From assembly GCA_022511485.1 (NCBI GenBank), contig JAFLUJ010000017.1:1-9447 (forward strand): a DNA stretch of 9,447 bases, written 5' to 3'. Positions within the stretch are counted from its first letter, which is position 1. Each line of letters begins with the position of its first letter. Both the position numbers and the translations under genes were made by a program. Under the pieces are notes generated by a model that did no database searches, had not been told where the DNA came from, and was given only the letters and a program-made list of their open reading frames with translations. Positions 6,858-9,447 of the stretch are shown here, in pieces. Origin of the DNA: Oscillospiraceae bacterium. GTDB taxonomy: Bacteria > Bacillota > Clostridia > Oscillospirales > Ruminococcaceae.

Positions 6858-7610
6858 ATGGCATCTAAAATCATTGCTATCACTTCCGGTAAGGGAGGCA
6901 CCGGTAAATCCTCCATATGTGCCGAGCTTGGCTTCGCTCTTGCAAGACAGGGACACAGAACACTTATTATCGAGCTGGACTTCGGTCTGAGATGTCTTGA
7001 TATTATGCTTGGCGTAAAGGATAGTATCAAATACGACCTGGGTTCTGTTCTCAAAGGTGAATGTGATATTTACAAGGCTACAACAAATGCAAAGGAATTT
7101 GCCAGCAACCTGAGCGTAGTCTGCGCTCCTGAGGATCCATTTGCAAAGGTAGATGCAGAAACAATTTCCAATATCTGTAATGAAATGCGCAAATACTACG
7201 AATACATAATCGTTGATACATCCGCAGGTACTAACGAAAGCGTTTTTGATGTTGTGGAACAGTCTGATCTTATTCTGGTAAATACAACTCCTGACCCGAT
7301 ATGCGTCCGTGACGCACGTCTGATGTCGGACGAATTCTATAAGAGAGGAAACAAAAAGCAGCGTCTTATCATTAACAAGGTAGACCCTGATATCTTCGAG
7401 GCTGACATTATCATCGACCTTGACGAGATAATTGACACTGTAGGCGTACAGCTGATCGGTGTTATTCCTAAAGATAATGATATAGTTATATCCACAGGTA
7501 AAGGTAAGCCCCTTCCTAACAACTCACTTGCATTAAGGGCATTTGACGCTATTTCCAAGAGGATCAAGGGCGAAGATGTACCTCTCAGCTTCAAGATACT
7601 TACAAAATAA
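6858..7610 (+). CDS. minD: MinD-like septum-site ATPase (ParA/MinD family) without membrane-targeting tail
   Basis: MinD ATPases dimerise on ATP, bind the membrane and recruit the division inhibitor MinC. This 250-residue protein has the deviant Walker A GKGGTGKS near residue 12 with the signature lysine. It also has a switch region (ELDFGLRCLD, where E. coli has DFDIGLRNLD), the DTSAG Walker B-like motif (usually D-S/C-P-A-G), VRDARLMSDEF and the nucleotide-binding INKVDPD. The start at 6858 is set by GAAAGGAG 6 nt upstream; a longer in-frame start at 6813 lies inside the leader hairpin. The chain ends at KRIKGEDVPLSFKILTK, soon after the last conserved segment. The amphipathic tail of the KKGFLKRLFGG type that tethers MinD to membrane is missing. 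No minC precedes it and no minE follows. It could be a cytosolic MinD paralogue with a changed job; the family is sure, the Min function is not. Confidence 0.85.
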   Translation: MASKIIAITSGKGGTGKSSICAELGFALARQGHRTLIIELDFGLRCLDIMLGVKDSIKYDLGSVLKGECDIYKATTNAKEFASNLSVVCAPEDPFAKVDAETISNICNEMRKYYEYIIVDTSAGTNESVFDVVEQSDLILVNTTPDPICVRDARLMSDEFYKRGNKKQRLIINKVDPDIFEADIIIDLDEIIDTVGVQLIGVIPKDNDIVISTGKGKPLPNNSLALRAFDAISKRIKGEDVPLSFKILTK

Positions 7611-7684
7611 ATTCGGTCGGGTGCTGCCGGGGGATCTGTAACTGTGCAGCTTTCAGATAAGAATATATTCGGCGTGGGTATTTT

Positions 7685-7722
7685 TATGGCATAGCTGCAT
7701 TTTGCGGCGGGGGAGTGCCATA
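7685..7722 (+). promoter_or_regulatory. Nested hairpin in the minD-mgsA gap
   Basis: TATGGCA (7685-7691) pairs with TGCCATA (7716-7722) and encloses GCTGCA-TTT-TGCGGC (7694-7708, 6 bp with one G-U). No T-run follows, so it is a leader structure rather than a terminator. The gap 7611-7756 otherwise holds no gene. The frames present are at most 16 codons and lack ribosome sites, so no minE is hidden here. Confidence 0.35.
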
Positions 7723-7756
7723 TTCCGGGGAAAATTAATTGAGAGGAATGATAATA

Positions 7757-8158
7757 ATGAATATAGCTTTAATTGCGCATGATACTAAAAAAGAGCTTAT
7801 GGTTCAGTTCTGTATTGCATACTGCGGAGTATTGTCACGCAACAACCTGTGCGCTACAGGGACGACCGGCAAAATGGTCGAACAGGCGACAGGTCTTAAT
7901 ATCCAGCGGTATTTAAGCGGTTCTCAGGGCGGCGACCAGCAGATCAGTGCGCGTATCTCCTGCAACGAAATCGACCTTCTCCTGTTTTTCAGAGATCCTC
8001 TTACAGCTCAGCCCCATGAGCCTAATGAAATGAATCTTCTCAGGCTTTGTGATGTACACAACATTCCGGTGGCAACCAATATTGCTACTGCGGAAGCCTT
8101 GATACACGCTCTTGAACGCGGCGATCTTGACTGGCGTCAGCTTGTTAATCCGGCGTGA
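7757..8158 (+). CDS. mgsA: Methylglyoxal synthase
   Basis: MgsA converts dihydroxyacetone phosphate to methylglyoxal and phosphate, an overflow bypass of lower glycolysis. The 133-residue protein matches the family end to end: IALIAHDTKK (4-12), the phosphate-binding ATGTTG (33-38), SGSQGGDQQI with catalytic-base Asp60 (E. coli Asp71), FFRDPLTAQPHEP with Asp80 and His87 (E. coli Asp91, His98), and CDVHNIPVATNIATAEALI. The ATG at 7757 is chosen because AGAGGA (7742-7747) is 9 nt upstream and the family begins there; the ATG at 7748 touches that site. Odd points: Asn90 stands where E. coli and B. subtilis have Asp (E. coli Asp101, reported as important for catalysis), and Ser56 replaces the usual Pro of SGPxGGDQQ. 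Its place after minD follows the common clostridial cluster order, with minE and rodA missing in between. Confidence 0.95.
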   Translation: MNIALIAHDTKKELMVQFCIAYCGVLSRNNLCATGTTGKMVEQATGLNIQRYLSGSQGGDQQISARISCNEIDLLLFFRDPLTAQPHEPNEMNLLRLCDVHNIPVATNIATAEALIHALERGDLDWRQLVNPA

Positions 8159-8170
8159 AATAAAAAAACA

Positions 8171-8200
8171 ATGCGGAGTTTAAACTCCGCATATTTTTTT
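8171..8200. terminator. Bidirectional intrinsic terminator between mgsA and the minus-strand gene
   Basis: ATGCGGAG (8171-8178) and CTCCGCAT (8185-8192) form a perfect stem around TTTAAA; the whole 22 bp is a perfect palindrome. It is followed by seven T (8194-8200) for plus-strand transcripts. It is preceded by seven A (8162-8168), which read as a T-run on the minus strand. It therefore serves mgsA and the convergent small gene ending at 8211. Confidence 0.92.
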
Positions 8201-8210
8201 CTCAAAAGTA

Positions 8211-8489
8211 TTATACATCTGAAAATTTTAAAAAATCCTCGCATAAGTTATGGAGGTCAATATCTGAATTTATGACCTTGCCGGAGGAGCTTTCTATGAT
8301 ATTTCCCTTTAAGCTTGCATTTTTGTATCCATCAAGCAGTTCCATTATTCTATAAATAGTTTCGTATGTTACATCATTTAATTGTTCCTCCATGCTGTTG
8401 TAGTTTGATGCCTTTGACAGCGAAACATTCACTGCATAATCTTGTATCTTCCGAATTTCTCCCCAGAATATTTTTAATTCTTCTGACAT
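8211..8489 (-). CDS. Hypothetical 92-residue protein
   Basis: I do not recognise a named family with certainty. The protein is soluble and mostly helical in appearance, with no signal peptide or membrane segment. Landmarks are an aromatic N-terminal helix (LKIFWGEIRKIQDYAV), the block TYETIYRIMELLDGYKN (41-57), a short beta-like SSSGKVINSDIDLH and the end LCEDFLKF. The start is well supported: GGAGG (complement of 8498-8502) lies 8 nt upstream of ATG. It is 112 bp downstream of the methyltransferase on the same strand and ends at the shared terminator. Size and position would suit an accessory or immunity-type protein, but nothing in the sequence shows such a role, and no toxin partner is present. 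Confidence 0.7.
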   Translation of the reverse strand: MSEELKIFWGEIRKIQDYAVNVSLSKASNYNSMEEQLNDVTYETIYRIMELLDGYKNASLKGNIIESSSGKVINSDIDLHNLCEDFLKFSDV

Positions 8490-8601
8490 TTATTTTTCCT
8501 CCATATATCTGATAAGTGAGAGTATCCCATAAACTTATAGCACTATATTTCAATTCCTGTATCTTTAGTATCGTTTACAAACTATAGCTCTGATTTTAAT
8601 A

Positions 8602-9297
8602 CTATAAGTCAGATTTTGACGAAATTTCGATTTTACTGTCCGGTATTTCCAGACCCCAGTTATCCCAGCCTGTGTAATTATCACGTGCGAAAAGCTCTAT
8701 TTTGCTTTGGGAGGGAAACATCTCGGTTATGCCCTTGATGACCGTTTCCGGCTTACGGCTGTGATCCCGGCGTTTTTCCGATACAAGCTGACGGATATTT
8801 CTTGCACCTCTCGGTGAGGGAAATCTCCCTTTTTTGAACACAAGGACAAATTCGGTCTGAGAAAGAGTATACCTTCCCGGATTGTGTATCTGCTTGTCCC
8901 AGACAAATGCGACGGTCTTATATTCAAATCCCCATGCTTTCCCGAGCTCTATGGAATTTTCAAGCTGAGGGCCGGTTGTCCACATAAAAAGCAGACTATC
9001 CTCTGCGGCGATGGAGTTCACGTTCAGAGACATAAGATCGCGGAGCTTAACGGTTGGATATTTGAAATCCGCAGCACTTATGAAGATATTCTTTTCAAAG
9101 TCTATGTTTTCGGTTTTTATACTGGACTTATCATACTGCATTTTTCCGCCGTAGTCCCATGGAGGGTCGGCGTAGATAATATCATATTTTTTATCCGGCA
9201 GGGGAGGATAAAGCTCTTCAAGGGGATTGAGGAGCTTCCTTCTTTTTGCCTCCGGATTATATTTTGAGTAGCCTGTGACCGGCTTGTTTCTATCCAT
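8602..9297 (-). CDS. MT-A70 family DNA N6-adenine methyltransferase
   Basis: This enzyme is expected to transfer a methyl group from S-adenosylmethionine to the N6 of adenine in DNA. The 231-residue protein has the catalytic motif DPPW (Asp44-Trp47, in YDIIYADPPWDYGG), a segment LLFMWTTGPQLENSIELGKAWGF (split region 102-124), and SRKPETVIKGI (180-190). It also has the cofactor-binding ELFARDNYTGWDNWG (201-215) usual near the C-terminus of MT-A70 proteins. Length is normal for solitary bacterial and phage members. ATG at 9297 follows a modest AAGGA (9307-9311) at 9 nt and a good promoter. No restriction endonuclease is next to it within the window, so it looks like an orphan methyltransferase. 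The neighbour may lie beyond the right edge. Target sequence cannot be read from the protein. Such genes often travel on mobile elements, but no integrase or phage gene is visible. Confidence 0.93.
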   Translation of the reverse strand: MDRNKPVTGYSKYNPEAKRRKLLNPLEELYPPLPDKKYDIIYADPPWDYGGKMQYDKSSIKTENIDFEKNIFISAADFKYPTVKLRDLMSLNVNSIAAEDSLLFMWTTGPQLENSIELGKAWGFEYKTVAFVWDKQIHNPGRYTLSQTEFVLVFKKGRFPSPRGARNIRQLVSEKRRDHSRKPETVIKGITEMFPSQSKIELFARDNYTGWDNWGLEIPDSKIEISSKSDL

Positions 9298-9332
9298 TAT
9301 AAATTTTCCTTTTCATGTTGTTTTACATTGAT

Positions 9333-9362
9333 ATTTTAACACAAAAAGAAACTGTATGTCAA
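9333..9362 (-). promoter_or_regulatory. Sigma-A promoter of the methyltransferase gene
   Basis: On the minus strand TTGACA (complement of 9357-9362) is a perfect -35. It is followed after 18 nt by TAAAAT (complement of 9333-9338) as the -10. Transcription should start near 9326, giving a leader of about 28 nt. The spacer is T-rich. Confidence 0.8.
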
Positions 9363-9370
9363 CAGCAAGG

Positions 9371-9386
9371 ATAAATCATAATTTAG
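9371..9386 (-). promoter_or_regulatory. Second copy of the 16-bp motif, 8 bp upstream of the -35
   Basis: Read on the minus strand this is CTAAATTATGATTTAT, identical to 65-80 and in the same orientation relative to its downstream gene. It lies directly upstream of the -35 box of the methyltransferase promoter, where an UP element or an activator or repressor site could act. Confidence 0.4.
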
Positions 9387-9402
9387 CAGCATGGACACAC
9401 TT

Positions 9403-9427
9403 CAATTTTGCGCTGTGCGCAAAATTG
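9403..9427. repeat. Perfect 11-bp hairpin near the window edge
   Basis: CAATTTTGCGC (9403-9413) and GCGCAAAATTG (9417-9427) are exact complements around TGT. Next comes TCTAGCTGGTCGAGCTGAGC, where AGCT-GGTCG-AGCT can form a second small hairpin, up to the end of the window. The plan of one hairpin followed by an AGCT-containing hairpin resembles the element at 3732-3777, so this may be a larger relative cut by the window edge. No T-run is present. Confidence 0.5.
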
Positions 9428-9447
9428 TCTAGCTGGTCGAGCTGAGC

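Noticed and set aside
6635..6868. 77-codon plus-strand frame before minD
   Set aside because: It has no ribosome site, is rich in Lys/Asn as expected of AT-rich non-coding DNA, contains the minD promoter and leader hairpin, and overlaps the minD start out of frame.
7611..7756. A hidden minE between minD and mgsA
   Set aside because: All forward frames are broken within about 16 codons and none has a ribosome site or MinE-like residues.
8884..9267. 127-codon plus-strand frame opposite the methyltransferase
   Set aside because: The minus strand carries a clear MT-A70 protein with DPPW, so this is its complement.
1..9447. CRISPR array, tRNA, rRNA, transposase or integrase
   Set aside because: I read both strands for regularly spaced repeats, cloverleaf-like arms and DDE or recombinase motifs and found none.

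Overview
The window looks like chromosome of a low-to-middle GC Gram-positive anaerobe of the class Clostridia, most plausibly Ruminococcus or a close relative (Oscillospiraceae/Ruminococcaceae). The reasons are strong AAAGGAG-type ribosome binding sites, a YesM/YesN-type two-component pair, and a morphogenesis cluster that in Clostridia usually reads mreB-mreC-mreD-mrdA-minC-minD-minE-rodA-mgsA. The assignment rests on gene content and style, not on a database match.

Layout, left to right. 1-210 is a non-coding leader with a perfect long hairpin, a 16-bp motif that recurs near the right end of the window, and a possible leader peptide. 211-3731 holds a membrane sensor histidine kinase and its AraC-type response regulator, 26 bp apart. 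A compact folded repeat-like element (3732-3777) directly follows the regulator. 3827-6548 holds mreD and mrdA (penicillin-binding protein 2). Each of these is preceded by the same unusual arrangement: AAAGGAG, 4 nt, a 15-nt hairpin, then the start codon. 6549-6857 is a 309-bp gap with a near-consensus extended -10 promoter and a structured leader for a MinD-like ATPase (6858-7610). After a 146-bp gap comes methylglyoxal synthase mgsA (7757-8158), closed by a bidirectional terminator (8171-8200). The right end is on the minus strand: a DNA adenine methyltransferase of the MT-A70 family (9297-8602) with its own promoter, then a 92-residue protein of unknown function (8489-8211). A second strong hairpin runs close to the window edge.

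How the genes fit together. MreD and PBP2 belong to the elongasome that builds lateral or peripheral peptidoglycan. MinD normally positions the division septum with MinC and MinE. MgsA diverts dihydroxyacetone phosphate to methylglyoxal. The cluster looks eroded: mreB, mreC, minC, minE and rodA are absent from their usual places, MinD lacks the usual C-terminal membrane-targeting helix, and MgsA has Asn at a position that is Asp in the E. coli and B. subtilis enzymes. The two-component system sits where mreB/mreC would be expected. Whether it controls the wall genes cannot be told from the sequence.

I see no CRISPR array, tRNA, rRNA, transposase or phage structural gene. The strongest candidates for something undescribed are the repeated Shine-Dalgarno/hairpin/start element before mreD and mrdA, and the solitary MinD without a membrane anchor behind a structured leader.
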